Of a stretch of 20,053 nucleotides of DNA, positions 7,204 through 13,953 are shown piece after piece. Source of the DNA: Armatimonadota bacterium (GTDB taxonomy: Bacteria; Armatimonadota; Armatimonadia; Armatimonadales; Armatimonadaceae). A model generated the notes under the pieces. It saw only the letters and a list, made by a program, of their open reading frames with translations. It did no database searches and had not been told where the DNA came from. The DNA is taken from assembly GCA_014381035.1 (NCBI GenBank), contig JACMIS010000610.1, positions 1 through 20,053 on the forward strand, written 5' to 3'. Within the stretch, counting starts at the first letter, position 1. Every line of letters starts with the position of its first letter. A program made the translations under genes and the position numbers.

Positions 7204-7884
7204 CTACCTTTCCGAGAACCCGGCGCGGCGCAGCACCCGGCAACGCGGGCAGTCGGGGTCGCCGAAAAGAATCGTTCCCTCACGATCCAGGCGCGGCGGC
7301 GACATCGTGCCGCACGCCTCACACGGCAGCCAGCCGTTTTCCATGCGCCAGTATTTCAAGCGGGCGTCGGTGACCCGTAATTGACGTAACCGGGCGCGTA
7401 AACCCTCATCCCCCACCGTCGCGACGCTGGCATCAATCGCCGCGTAATCGTCGTCGGAAAGCGCGACGTCGTCTAACTCGTCGGTAGTGGGTTTGGGAAT
7501 CGTGGTACGCGGGGCGAGTTCCTCTTCCTTCGGCTCGATCCCCCGGTTGACGAAGTGAATATCCTTGATCACATACGGCGGGGACGGCGTCCCTTTGAGG
7601 CGCAGATTCAGCCGTTTCAGGATATCGGCCTTGTAGAACGTGAGTTCGTTCGCCCAGACCGCCGACTTCGCGGAAACGCGCAGCACGCCGTCCGCGACGC
7701 CTAGAATCTGCGTGGACCCGGCGACCTGTGGACCGACGACTTCCGCCCAGACGAGCGGCGCGGTATGCTCCAGAATCTTGCGCTCGATCTGCATCCCGCG
7801 CATTCCTTCGCCGAGAAGTTTGGCGATACCCTGCGCACCGCTCTTGCGCACGTTTCGTTTGCCGCCGTTGTAACTCCCCCGCAT
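7204..7884 (-). CDS. DciA-like (DUF721) protein with a C-terminal zinc ribbon
   Basis: Residues about 17-95 match the DUF721/DciA family, whose characterised members help load the replicative helicase DnaB. Visible features are IAKLLGEGMRGMQIERKILEHTAPLVWAEVVGPQVAGSTQ and VLRVSAKSAVWANELTFYKADILKRLN. The total length of 226 exceeds the compact family core. An acidic linker (about 115-160) and a four-cysteine ribbon follow: Cys188-x2-Cys191 and Cys212-x2-Cys215 in DCPRC. ATG 7884 is chosen because the conserved core starts soon after and a perfect TATAAT lies seven bases upstream. In-frame starts at 7944 or 7968 would run through that box. The gene is co-directional with DUF4291 (64-bp gap) and comEC (nine bases). 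Helicase loading is a family inference. Confidence 0.85.
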   Translation of the reverse strand: MRGSYNGGKRNVRKSGAQGIAKLLGEGMRGMQIERKILEHTAPLVWAEVVGPQVAGSTQILGVADGVLRVSAKSAVWANELTFYKADILKRLNLRLKGTPSPPYVIKDIHFVNRGIEPKEEELAPRTTIPKPTTDELDDVALSDDDYAAIDASVATVGDEGLRARLRQLRVTDARLKYWRMENGWLPCEACGTMSPPRLDREGTILFGDPDCPRCRVLRRAGFSER

Positions 7885-7891
7885 GGCTCCT

Positions 7892-7897
7892 ATTATA
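7892..7897 (-). promoter_or_regulatory. Perfect -10 box before the DciA-like gene
   Basis: On the minus strand TATAAT occupies 7897-7892, seven bases before the chosen ATG at 7884. The hexamer 17 bases further upstream (TACCGA) is a poor -35. If used, transcription would start about at the ATG, giving a leaderless or nearly leaderless message. An AGGAG overlapping the same space sits too close to the ATG (two bases) to be a standard ribosome-binding site. Confidence 0.45.
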
Positions 7898-7948
7898 CGC
7901 CTATCCGGTGTATTTCGGTACGCGGGGGTTTCACTCGAAACCATGGCG

Positions 7949-8545
7949 TCAGGGCGTTTCGGTAGCACCGATGCGCCGTGCGATCTCGCTCTTTAGCGGA
8001 TAGACACGCTCAGCGGGTAGCAACCGCTTCGCCTGCCCGGTCTGCCCGCGCTGCAGCAGGTCGTGCATTTTTCGCACCCGTGGTGTCAGGTCGGTAATAT
8101 CCGTGATCCATTCGTCCACGTATCGTTTGATGAGATGGCGACTGATCCCGACCTGAATACTGCGCTGTTCCAACACCGCCCCACGGAGCGACCGCTCCGG
8201 GTCCCACTGGATGTGTACGGTGGCTTCCTGGAACCGGGTGCACCACGCATTGCTGTCGGGGTGCAGTTTCGGTTCCGGATGCGTCAGAACGCCGAGCGAC
8301 AACGCTTCGTCCCAACCCGCCCGCGTGATACGAACGGCGAGAATATGCTCCTGACCGGATTTCAGCCCCCAGTTACTCCGTTCCATCAGCCACAGGAACG
8401 ACGGCTTGATCCAGGTCATCCGGTGGAACGAGAAAGGCGCGACGAACCGTTTCGCCGCGACGGCGGGGAGGGCGATCTGCGCGGAGTAGGCTTGATACAC
8501 GACGATGGTCTCGCCGTCGAAGTCGGCGCGAATCTGGTTTTGCAT
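7949..8545 (-). CDS. DUF4291 family protein
   Basis: This 198-residue protein matches the DUF4291 family along its full length: NQIRADFDGETIVVYQAYSAQIA at the start, then the signature RMTWIKPSFLWLMERSNWG (about 42-60), the WDPER region, and LIKRYVDEWITDITDL. The family's biochemical function is not established to my knowledge. The protein has no signal peptide or membrane segment and should be cytosolic. ATG 8545 has an AGGAG eight bases upstream; the in-frame GTG at 8554 sits too close to that site. The gene is divergent from prepilin-like gene 2 and is the first of a DUF4291 - DciA-like - comEC run. An internal promoter before the DciA-like gene may separate the transcripts. Confidence 0.88.
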   Translation of the reverse strand: MQNQIRADFDGETIVVYQAYSAQIALPAVAAKRFVAPFSFHRMTWIKPSFLWLMERSNWGLKSGQEHILAVRITRAGWDEALSLGVLTHPEPKLHPDSNAWCTRFQEATVHIQWDPERSLRGAVLEQRSIQVGISRHLIKRYVDEWITDITDLTPRVRKMHDLLQRGQTGQAKRLLPAERVYPLKSEIARRIGATETP

Positions 8546-8626
8546 GGTACGCACTCCTTATCGCGCAACGATGGTCATGCATTAAACCCCTGATCCGCTC
8601 GTCGGTGACACCCAACACAGTTATTT

Positions 8627-8642
8627 TGTGACACCGGTCACA
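8627..8642 (+). promoter_or_regulatory. CRP/FNR-family binding-site candidate
   Basis: TGTGA-CACCGG-TCACA is a perfect match to the 5-6-5 consensus palindrome recognised by CRP-like regulators. Its centre (8634.5) lies 41.5 bp upstream of the start expected from the -10 box at 8664-8669, the classic class II activation position. It sits between the divergent DUF4291 gene and prepilin-like gene 2. Confidence 0.6.
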
Positions 8643-8663
8643 GTACGGGAATATGATCGCGCT

Positions 8664-8669
8664 TATACT
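8664..8669 (+). promoter_or_regulatory. -10 box of prepilin-like gene 2
   Basis: TATACT at 8664-8669 is a good -10 hexamer. The correctly spaced upstream hexamer (CAGTAC at 8641-8646) is a poor -35, as expected of an activator-dependent promoter. The predicted start near 8676 gives a leader of about 60 nt. Confidence 0.55.
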
Positions 8670-8736
8670 ATCAATCAGGAAACCGGCAAGATTTATTGCT
8701 CGTGGTTTCAAATACAACAACAAGGAATAGAAAACC

Positions 8737-9468
8737 ATGAACACAAATACGCTCGACAACAGCAAAAAGCGCACCAACGGATTTACTTTGATCGAACTCT
8801 TAGTTGTGATAGCTATAATCGCCATACTCGCCGCGATATTATTTCCCGTATTTGCCCAGGCTCGTGAGAAAGCCCGGCAAACGTCGTGCCTTTCCAACCA
8901 GAAGCAGATCGGGCTGGGAATGCTCCAGTATCTGCAGGATTTCGACGAAACGTTCCCGCGAGCCTGGTACATCAGCAACGGACCGTCCAACGCGACACGC
9001 TATAAATGGATAGACGGGCTGGCGACGTATGTGAAGAGCGAAGCGATCTTTACTTGCCCGAGCGACGACGCCAACAAGCCGTACAAGTTCCAGAATGGCA
9101 CGAATTACGGCTCGTATGCGATGAACGCGACGTACTGGGCGGGCACCGACGGCGTCGCGCCACCGTATGAGCAACCGCTGACCGCGCTACCGGTTCCCTC
9201 GCAGACGATCTGGGTGCTGGAAACCGCGAACACGGGGCTGAACAACAACTTCGAAATCGAGTGGGCAAACTCTGCCAGCAACCCGCCGATCACCAAAGGT
9301 CCGAACGGGTTCCGTGTCATGCGCAACATCGCCGAGCGGCATCAAGGGATGACCAACGTGTTATGGTGCGACGGTCATGCGAAAGCGCACAAGTTAGAGC
9401 AGCTGGCAAAAACTAACTCGGTCAATGTGCGGTATCTGTTCTCCATCCAGGATGACGAGAATAAGTAG
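8737..9468 (+). CDS. Prepilin-like H-x9-DG protein (DUF1559 type), copy 2
   Basis: The 243-residue protein has the leader [15 protein letters not shown] and a prepilin cleavage site at Gly15/Phe16, with Glu20 at mature +5. A membrane helix (16-36) with the same [33 protein letters not shown] head as copy 1 follows. The H-x9-DG motif is His202 and Asp212-Gly213 in [17 protein letters not shown]. The segment between is shorter than in copies 1 and 3 and dissimilar to them, so each copy probably presents a different exposed domain. The start ATG has AAGGAA nine bases upstream. The gene has its own promoter with a CRP-like site, and its TAG stop is the first base triplet of a palindromic octamer-repeat element. 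Confidence 0.93.
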   Translation: MNTNTLDNSKKRTNGFTLIELLVVIAIIAILAAILFPVFAQAREKARQTSCLSNQKQIGLGMLQYLQDFDETFPRAWYISNGPSNATRYKWIDGLATYVKSEAIFTCPSDDANKPYKFQNGTNYGSYAMNATYWAGTDGVAPPYEQPLTALPVPSQTIWVLETANTGLNNNFEIEWANSASNPPITKGPNGFRVMRNIAERHQGMTNVLWCDGHAKAHKLEQLAKTNSVNVRYLFSIQDDENK

Positions 9469-9576
9469 GTTGCTGGGTGGTTAGGTGATTGGGTAGTTAG
9501 GTTTCCTGTGCTGTTATGGTGATACGTCGCCCCTCGCGACGCCACAACCACCTAACCACCTAACCACCCAATCACC
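9466..9576. repeat. Palindromic octamer-repeat element 1 between convergent genes
   Basis: The right part (about 9546-9577) is a degenerate tandem of the 8-mer AACCACCY: AACCACCT, AACCACCT, AACCACCC, AATCACCT. The left part (about 9468-9502) holds the same octamers in reverse orientation. The best arms are 9484-9502 and 9558-9576, 19 bp with one mismatch. Between them lies a small hairpin GTCGC-CCCTC-GCGAC. The element starts at the TAG of prepilin-like gene 2 and supplies the TGA of the convergent DUF1311 gene (9572-9574). It probably acts as a bidirectional terminator or 3'-end structure and belongs to the same family as the elements at 12563 and 17591. Confidence 0.75.
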
Positions 9577-9946
9577 TTCCCTCATACACCGCCAGATATT
9601 GATTCAGATCCTTGGTGCGCTCTTTGGTCAGTTGCGCTCCGGCACCCGAATATAGCATCGGCATCATCGAGCCGCCCCGCGCCGTGTCGGCGGCGAACGC
9701 CATCTCGCTGTCGCGGTAAACGATCCATGCCCGTTGCGCCTTTTTGAGTTTCGCGACGCCCTCCTTGTCCAATTTCTTGGTCAATTTGGCGTAGATGCGG
9801 TTCAGTTCGGCGTCGGCTTTCGCGTAGTTTTTCGACTCCATCTGATTCATTTCGTACTGTGTCTGTGCCTGTGCGACGGGACGCGGCGCGACGAGCGCGA
9901 GCGTACACAATGCCCCCGCGACGAAAGCGATACTGATTCGTTTCAT
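9572..9946 (-). CDS. Exported DUF1311 (LprI N-terminal-like) protein
   Basis: This 124-residue protein has a signal peptide: MKRISIAFVAGALCTLALVAPRPVAQA, with cleavage likely around residue 26-28. The DUF1311 core follows: ADAELNRIYAKL and the hallmark AQRAWIVYRDSEMAFAA (about 70-86). LprI relatives inhibit lysozyme, but most DUF1311 proteins have no tested function. The mature part lacks the cysteines often found in the family. The ATG at 9946 follows GGAGGA at ideal spacing and overlaps the stop codon of the upstream phosphoesterase by four bases (ATGA), so translation is probably coupled. A second DUF1311 gene heads the same four-gene block. Confidence 0.85.
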   Translation of the reverse strand: MKRISIAFVAGALCTLALVAPRPVAQAQTQYEMNQMESKNYAKADAELNRIYAKLTKKLDKEGVAKLKKAQRAWIVYRDSEMAFAADTARGGSMMPMLYSGAGAQLTKERTKDLNQYLAVYEGR

Positions 9947-10629
9947 GACGACTCCTCCGGTGATTTCGGTAGCGGTATGGTTTCGCCGGGCGAGATCGCC
10001 CCGGCGTCCTCGAAATTGTAAAACGTGACGGATCCGGCGGCAAAGTCGGCGAGAAGAAAGCCGGAGTTTTTGTCGCGGCGCAGTGTACCGGGATTGAGCA
10101 GGGTGAGATGGTCAAAGGCGCGAACCATGCGGGCGTGGGTGTGTCCGCCGACCAGGACCCGGTACTGCCGCTCGGCATACAGCCGTTGCAGATTCCAGTT
10201 CGCTTCCAAAACCCATCTGCCGTCGCCGGGGTACACCGCGAGCATATCGTCCTTGTCTGTCCCGTGCGCGAGTTGTAGCACCCCCCGTACCGTTTCGAAA
10301 TCCAGCGTTTGCGAAAGGGTGTGTAAAAAGGCGCGGGCGGGCAAGTCTATTTCGTCGGGCGGGGTCGCCTCGGGAAGGGTATCCGTGTAGGCGTTGGTGA
10401 AGAACCAGCGGTCATGATTGCCGCGCACCGTATGGACGCGGTTTTCTTCCAGCAGATGGCAACACCGATTCGCGTCGCCTTTGCCGGTGACGACATCGCC
10501 GGTGCAGAGCAATATTTCCACGCCCTCCGCCTGTAAAAAGCGGATCGCCGCCGCGAGTCGTTCGTCCTCGGCGTGCGGATCGCCGATGATCCCGATGCGC
10601 GATACAGGTTTCGATTCCATTTCATCCAT
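9943..10629 (-). CDS. Calcineurin-like metallophosphoesterase, copy A
   Basis: This is a 228-residue single-domain phosphoesterase of the YfcE/MJ0936-like group with a dinuclear metal site. Visible ligands are Asp17 and His19 (GDPHAE), Asp45 (TGDVV), Asn71-His72-Asp73 (RGNHDR), His122 (LAHGTD), and His163 and His165 (GGHTHARM). All core residues are present, so it should be active on a phosphodiester or phosphomonoester, but the substrate is unknown. No signal peptide is seen, so it is cytosolic. The ATG at 10629 has no strong Shine-Dalgarno and lies 14 bases after the stop of the next phosphoesterase, suggesting reliance on coupling. It is a divergent paralogue of its neighbour, with the same motif spacing. 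Confidence 0.9.
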   Translation of the reverse strand: MDEMESKPVSRIGIIGDPHAEDERLAAAIRFLQAEGVEILLCTGDVVTGKGDANRCCHLLEENRVHTVRGNHDRWFFTNAYTDTLPEATPPDEIDLPARAFLHTLSQTLDFETVRGVLQLAHGTDKDDMLAVYPGDGRWVLEANWNLQRLYAERQYRVLVGGHTHARMVRAFDHLTLLNPGTLRRDKNSGFLLADFAAGSVTFYNFEDAGAISPGETIPLPKSPEESS

Positions 10630-10643
10630 GAGATATTATTTCG

Positions 10644-11342
10644 TCATACGCGTTTTTCATCGGTAACGTCAACAATGTATGCCCCGATATTTTCCAGCGC
10701 AGCGACATCGCCGTCCGGTTGCACCGCGTAGAACGTAACTATGCCAGTGCCGAAATCAGCGGTCGCGAATCCCGGCGATTCCTTGTTTCCGATTAACGCG
10801 CCGGGGTTGATGATCGTCACTCCCGCCACGGTGCGGCACATGCGGCGGTGCGTGTGTCCGGCGACGACAAAGCGTATCCGTTGCGTCAGTGATCCGGCGC
10901 GTCCCAGTGCCCCGGCAATCGGCGCATCCTCGCCGCCGGGATAAACGCCCGCCATATCGTCCTGCCCGAAACCATGACACAGAAGGAGGTCGCCCTGTGG
11001 CGTTTCGAATCGCCGCGTTACCGGTAACGCTTTTGCGAACGCGAGGGCTTCTGCGCTGGCGTCCCATTCGTCGCGGAACATCGCCGCGAGCGTCGGGTCT
11101 GCCGCATTCTCGACGAAGTTCCGGTCGTGGTTGCCCCGCACGGTCTGTACGTTCGCGTTTCGGAGGAGCAGGGCGCATTCGTTCGCGGTTTGTGCCGTTT
11201 CGGCGGATTGGGTGTATCCTTTTATCGGCAGATCGCCGGTGCAAACCAAGGTGTCGAGGGGGAGTGTGTGGAGATACGCCAGCACCGTTTTTAGCGTCCC
11301 TGCCTGCCCGTGGACATCGCCGATAATCCCGACGCGCTTCAT
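10644..11342 (-). CDS. Calcineurin-like metallophosphoesterase, copy B
   Basis: The 232-residue protein has the same architecture as copy A: Asp9 and His11 (GDVHGQ), Asp37 (TGDLP), Asn71-His72-Asp73 (RGNHDR), His123 (LLCHGFGQDDM), and His163 and His165 (AGHTHRRM). The pair shares GxxDDMxxVYPG and a C-terminal region built as LxNPGxLxxxKxSGFxxADF, so they are old tandem duplicates. ATG 11342 has AAGGA seven bases upstream. A GTG one codon earlier is less suited. The start overlaps the stop of the upstream DUF1311 gene by one base (TGATG). Substrate unknown; cytosolic. Confidence 0.9.
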   Translation of the reverse strand: MKRVGIIGDVHGQAGTLKTVLAYLHTLPLDTLVCTGDLPIKGYTQSAETAQTANECALLLRNANVQTVRGNHDRNFVENAADPTLAAMFRDEWDASAEALAFAKALPVTRRFETPQGDLLLCHGFGQDDMAGVYPGGEDAPIAGALGRAGSLTQRIRFVVAGHTHRRMCRTVAGVTIINPGALIGNKESPGFATADFGTGIVTFYAVQPDGDVAALENIGAYIVDVTDEKRV

Positions 11343-11668
11343 CACGGCTTCCTTGCCGATTCACGTTCCTGCCGGATGGCGGCGAGTTCCGTGGCACGCA
11401 CTTCGGTCATCTCCCGGAGCGCGGTATATAACAGCAACTCGCCCCCTTTGCCGGTCGCACTCGCGGGTGCTTTCCCGCGCATGGAATCGCCGCGTAGCAT
11501 CGCGTTCGCGTCGCGGAATGCGATCCAGGCGCGTTGTGCTTTCATCAGTTTTTCGCGCCCCGCCCCATCCATCCCGGCGTACAGTTTCTTGTATTCGGTG
11601 TTCAACGCCCGGTCGGCAAGGCGGTACTGCTTCTTTTGTTCTTCAATCGTTTCTTCCAGCGTCAACAT
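11342..11668 (-). CDS. DUF1311-like protein without signal peptide
   Basis: This 108-residue protein is related to the DUF1311 protein at 9572 through LADRALNTEYKKLYAGMDGAGREKLMKAQRAWIAFRDANAML. The AQRAW-x3-RD hallmark is at about 44-53. Unlike that paralogue it has no convincing signal peptide. ATG 11668 opens directly in the helical core. The longer reading from 11737 adds 23 residues that do not form a standard export signal. It may act in the cytosol, or the export signal may have been lost. It is the first gene of the four-gene minus-strand block and is divergent from the DeoR regulator across about 125 bp with only weak promoter-like hexamers. Start uncertain. Confidence 0.72.
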   Translation of the reverse strand: MLTLEETIEEQKKQYRLADRALNTEYKKLYAGMDGAGREKLMKAQRAWIAFRDANAMLRGDSMRGKAPASATGKGGELLLYTALREMTEVRATELAAIRQERESARKP

Positions 11669-11793
11669 GCTTCTATGGTAGCATAACCGACAAAAAAACG
11701 GTAAACCGGTAAGTAATGGAATTGTCTCGCGATTCACGCATTCGCGGGATTGCCGCCGGACATTCGCTATTTTAAGGATAACAACGCAGCATT

Positions 11794-12567
11794 ATGTTCG
11801 TCGAGGAACGGCAACAACGCATTATCGAGCGGTTACGCGAACGCGGCAAGGTGACCGTGGAGGAACTTGTCGAATCGTTCGGCGTTTCCGCGCCCACGGT
11901 CCGTGCCGACCTCGCCGCACTGGAAACGCGCCGGATGCTCCGCCGTACGCACGGCGGCGCGTTGCCACTCGAAACCTCGCTGTACGAGCCGCCGTTCGAT
12001 GAACGCGAGGCGGCGCACCACGACGAGAAACGGCGCATCGGTCGCGCCGCCGCGATGCACATCCGCTCCGGCGAGACGGTGATACTCGACGCGGGCACCA
12101 CGACGCACGAGATCGCCCGCGCCCTCGCCGAGATGAAGGTGCGCGATATCACCGTCGTCACCAACAACCTGCCGACGGCGGTACTGCTGATGGACTCCGC
12201 GCCGCAGATCTCGGTGATCGTGATCGGAGGACAGGTGCAGCCGCGCCGCCGCGCCAACCTCGGTGCGCTCGCGGTACGTTTCTTGCAGCCCCTCCGTGCG
12301 GATCGCGTTTTTCTCGGTGTTTCCGGCGTAGACGCGCAAGCCGGTCTGACGGCGGTAGATTTCGACGCCGTGCAGGTGAAACGTGCCATGCTCGAACACG
12401 CGGGCGAGGTGATCGTCGTCGCGGATGCGGGCAAAGTCGGACAAACGGCATTCGCCCAGATCGCCCCGATTGCGGTTTGCTCGCTCCTGATCACCGATAC
12501 CGGGCTCAGCGACGAAGACACAGTCGCTCTGAAAGACGCCGGAATCGGGACGGTGGAGAGGGTTTAG
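11794..12567 (+). CDS. DeoR/GlpR-family transcriptional regulator
   Basis: The 257-residue protein has the full family layout. An N-terminal winged helix (about 3-57) reads MFVEERQQRIIERLRERGKVTVEELVESFGVSAPTVRADL and ends in RRTHGGAL. The DeoRC sugar-phosphate-sensing domain (about 75-235) has VILDAGTTTHEIARAL (97-110), VVTNNLPTAVLL and VVVADAGKVGQTAFAQI. Family members usually repress sugar-phosphate or deoxynucleoside catabolic operons and release DNA on binding a phosphorylated sugar. No such operon is adjacent, so the targets are probably elsewhere. The start fits the family, but the nearest AAGGA is 15 bases upstream. The TAG stop lies inside the left arm of a long palindrome that serves as terminator. 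Confidence 0.93.
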   Translation: MFVEERQQRIIERLRERGKVTVEELVESFGVSAPTVRADLAALETRRMLRRTHGGALPLETSLYEPPFDEREAAHHDEKRRIGRAAAMHIRSGETVILDAGTTTHEIARALAEMKVRDITVVTNNLPTAVLLMDSAPQISVIVIGGQVQPRRRANLGALAVRFLQPLRADRVFLGVSGVDAQAGLTAVDFDAVQVKRAMLEHAGEVIVVADAGKVGQTAFAQIAPIAVCSLLITDTGLSDEDTVALKDAGIGTVERV

Positions 12568-12687
12568 TCGGGTAGGTGATTAGGTGATCAGGTGCGCACA
12601 CTTGTCGTGTCCCGCTGGTGGTGACTCGGAAATCCCTCACGACACCGAACAACCCGATCACCTAACCACCCACCCGACTAAATTTTT
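12563..12687 (+). repeat. Palindromic octamer-repeat element 2 with T-tract, likely DeoR-gene terminator
   Basis: The left arm 12563-12593 and right arm 12652-12682 are 31 bases each and complementary at 28 positions. All three mismatches are A opposite C on the plus strand, which would be U-G wobble in a minus-strand RNA. An inner stem GTCGTG/CACGAC lies in the loop. TTTTT follows at 12683-12687, so it can end the DeoR-gene transcript, whose TAG (12565-12567) is inside the left arm. The arms share the AGGTGATTAGG/CACCTAACCACC octamer content of the elements at 9466 and 17591. Confidence 0.75.
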
Positions 12688-12707
12688 CCGCCTGAAAAAC
12701 CGAACCA

Positions 12708-12758
12708 TATATACCTGGTAAAATCACCGTCTTGACGATTCTCCTAAAGCGGTATATA
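12708..12758. promoter_or_regulatory. Inverted half-sites around the GntR/LacI promoter
   Basis: TATATACC (12708-12715) and GGTATATA (12751-12758) are exact reverse complements 35 bp apart. The second overlaps the -10 box of the promoter at 12732-12760, and the first overlaps a small palindrome TACCTGGTA (12712-12720). The position suits autoregulation by the product of the next gene, but the A/T-rich content makes a chance match possible. Confidence 0.35.
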
Positions 12759-12760
12759 CT
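12732..12760 (+). promoter_or_regulatory. Sigma-70-type promoter for the GntR/LacI regulator
   Basis: TTGACG (12732-12737), a 17-base spacer and TATACT (12755-12760) form a strong promoter. The predicted start near 12767 leaves only about 11 bases before the ATG at 12778 and no real Shine-Dalgarno, so the transcript may be nearly leaderless. Confidence 0.65.
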
Positions 12761-12777
12761 AACGAACGGATTACCAT

Positions 12778-13953
12778 ATGCCATTTACGGAATCACTGGA
12801 AGATGGTTCACTGCGGGTGAACAAAAACGCCGATGTACCCCGCCACACCCAGGTTAAGGATATATTGCGCGATCTCGTGATGAGTGGCAAGTATCAACCC
12901 GGCGACAAGATCCCTGCCGAGCTACAGCTCGCGGACCAGCTGGGCGTTTCCAAGATGACCGTGAACAAAGCGGTGCTCGCCCTCGCCGCCGACGGACTGT
13001 TGATTCGCGAGGTCGGACGCGGCACTTTTGTCGCCCCGCCCATGGCACCGTCCCTACCGCATCCGAAATCGCAGGAGATCGGGGATGGTCGCCGCAAAAT
13101 CGCCCTTTCTTTTGTCGAGGGTGCGAAAGATGTTCTCGGCAGTTCCTATTACGGCGGGATCTATCGCGGTGTCGCGGCATACATGGAAGAGATCGGCGAA
13201 GTCGCGGAAATGTCACTTTCCCCCGCCTCCATCAAAGACTACCGCGCCGACGCCGAACGCTCTGTCGTGGATGGCCGCCTGATATTCGCGCCGCGTGCCG
13301 AAGCGATTCCCGCCATCGAAGCGTTGTGGACTTCGGGAGATCATCCCCTCGTTGTTGTCGGCGCGTCCTGGCCGAACCTAATCGCACCGGCAGTAGACTC
13401 CGATAATACCGGTGGCGCGTTTAGCGCGGTGCGTTATTTACTGGAACAGGGGCACAAGCGCATTGTCTTGCTCTTCGCCGAGGCGGAGACCGCGAACACA
13501 CAGGACCGGGTTGCCGGATACCGCCGTGCTCTGACCATGGGCGGGATCGCGCAGCACCCCGCGTATGAGATTCAAGCGGAAGCGGCATGGAAAGCCGGCG
13601 CGTCTGCGGAGGAAAAGTTAGTCGCGCTTTTGTGCGACAAAACGGAACCGGTGACGGCGATTTTCGCCGCCGGTCACTATCTGGCACTGGAGGCGTTTAA
13701 CGCCGCACGGATCGCCGGAAAGCGGATACCGACCGAGGTGAGCGTCATCGGGTATGACGACGCGACGGCGGCGGATCTGATCCACCCGCGTCTGACAGTC
13801 ATGCGTCAGCCGCTATTCGAGATGGGACGTCGTGCCGCCGAGCGTTTGCTTCGCCTGATGGGCGACCCGGACGCCGAGCGAGATGGTCCCGTGGTACGAG
13901 AGCTACTACCGGCAGAATTGATAGTACGCGAATCGGTCGCGCCAGCATTGTAG
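12778..13953 (+). CDS. GntR-headed, LacI-type sensor transcriptional regulator (AraR-like architecture)
   Basis: The 391-residue protein combines a GntR winged helix (about 22-87: VPRHTQVKDILRDLVMSGKYQPGDKIPAELQLADQLGVSKMTVNKAVLALAADGLL) with a LacI/periplasmic-binding-protein-like effector domain (about 107-385). The latter shows a VDSDNTGGAFSAVRYLLEQGHKRIVLL segment, TAIFAAGHYLALEAFNAAR, SVIGYDDATAADLIHPRLTVMRQP and a terminal ELIVRES. Bacillus subtilis AraR has this architecture and senses arabinose, so a sugar effector is likely, though which one cannot be read from the sequence. The gene has its own promoter with inverted half-sites over the -10. Prepilin-like gene 3 begins 73 bp downstream on the same strand, and no terminator separates them. 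Confidence 0.92.
   Translation: MPFTESLEDGSLRVNKNADVPRHTQVKDILRDLVMSGKYQPGDKIPAELQLADQLGVSKMTVNKAVLALAADGLLIREVGRGTFVAPPMAPSLPHPKSQEIGDGRRKIALSFVEGAKDVLGSSYYGGIYRGVAAYMEEIGEVAEMSLSPASIKDYRADAERSVVDGRLIFAPRAEAIPAIEALWTSGDHPLVVVGASWPNLIAPAVDSDNTGGAFSAVRYLLEQGHKRIVLLFAEAETANTQDRVAGYRRALTMGGIAQHPAYEIQAEAAWKAGASAEEKLVALLCDKTEPVTAIFAAGHYLALEAFNAARIAGKRIPTEVSVIGYDDATAADLIHPRLTVMRQPLFEMGRRAAERLLRLMGDPDAERDGPVVRELLPAELIVRESVAPAL

Noticed and set aside
9546..9577. CRISPR-like array from the octamer repeats
   Set aside because: The 8-bp units are directly adjacent with no spacers, and no cas genes are present. They form arms of a palindrome instead.
9943..11342. Phosphoesterase pair as part of a defence or toxin-antitoxin system
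   Set aside because: No nuclease, sensor or toxin partner is present. The motifs fit general calcineurin-like phosphoesterases, and the DUF1311 neighbours do not point to defence.
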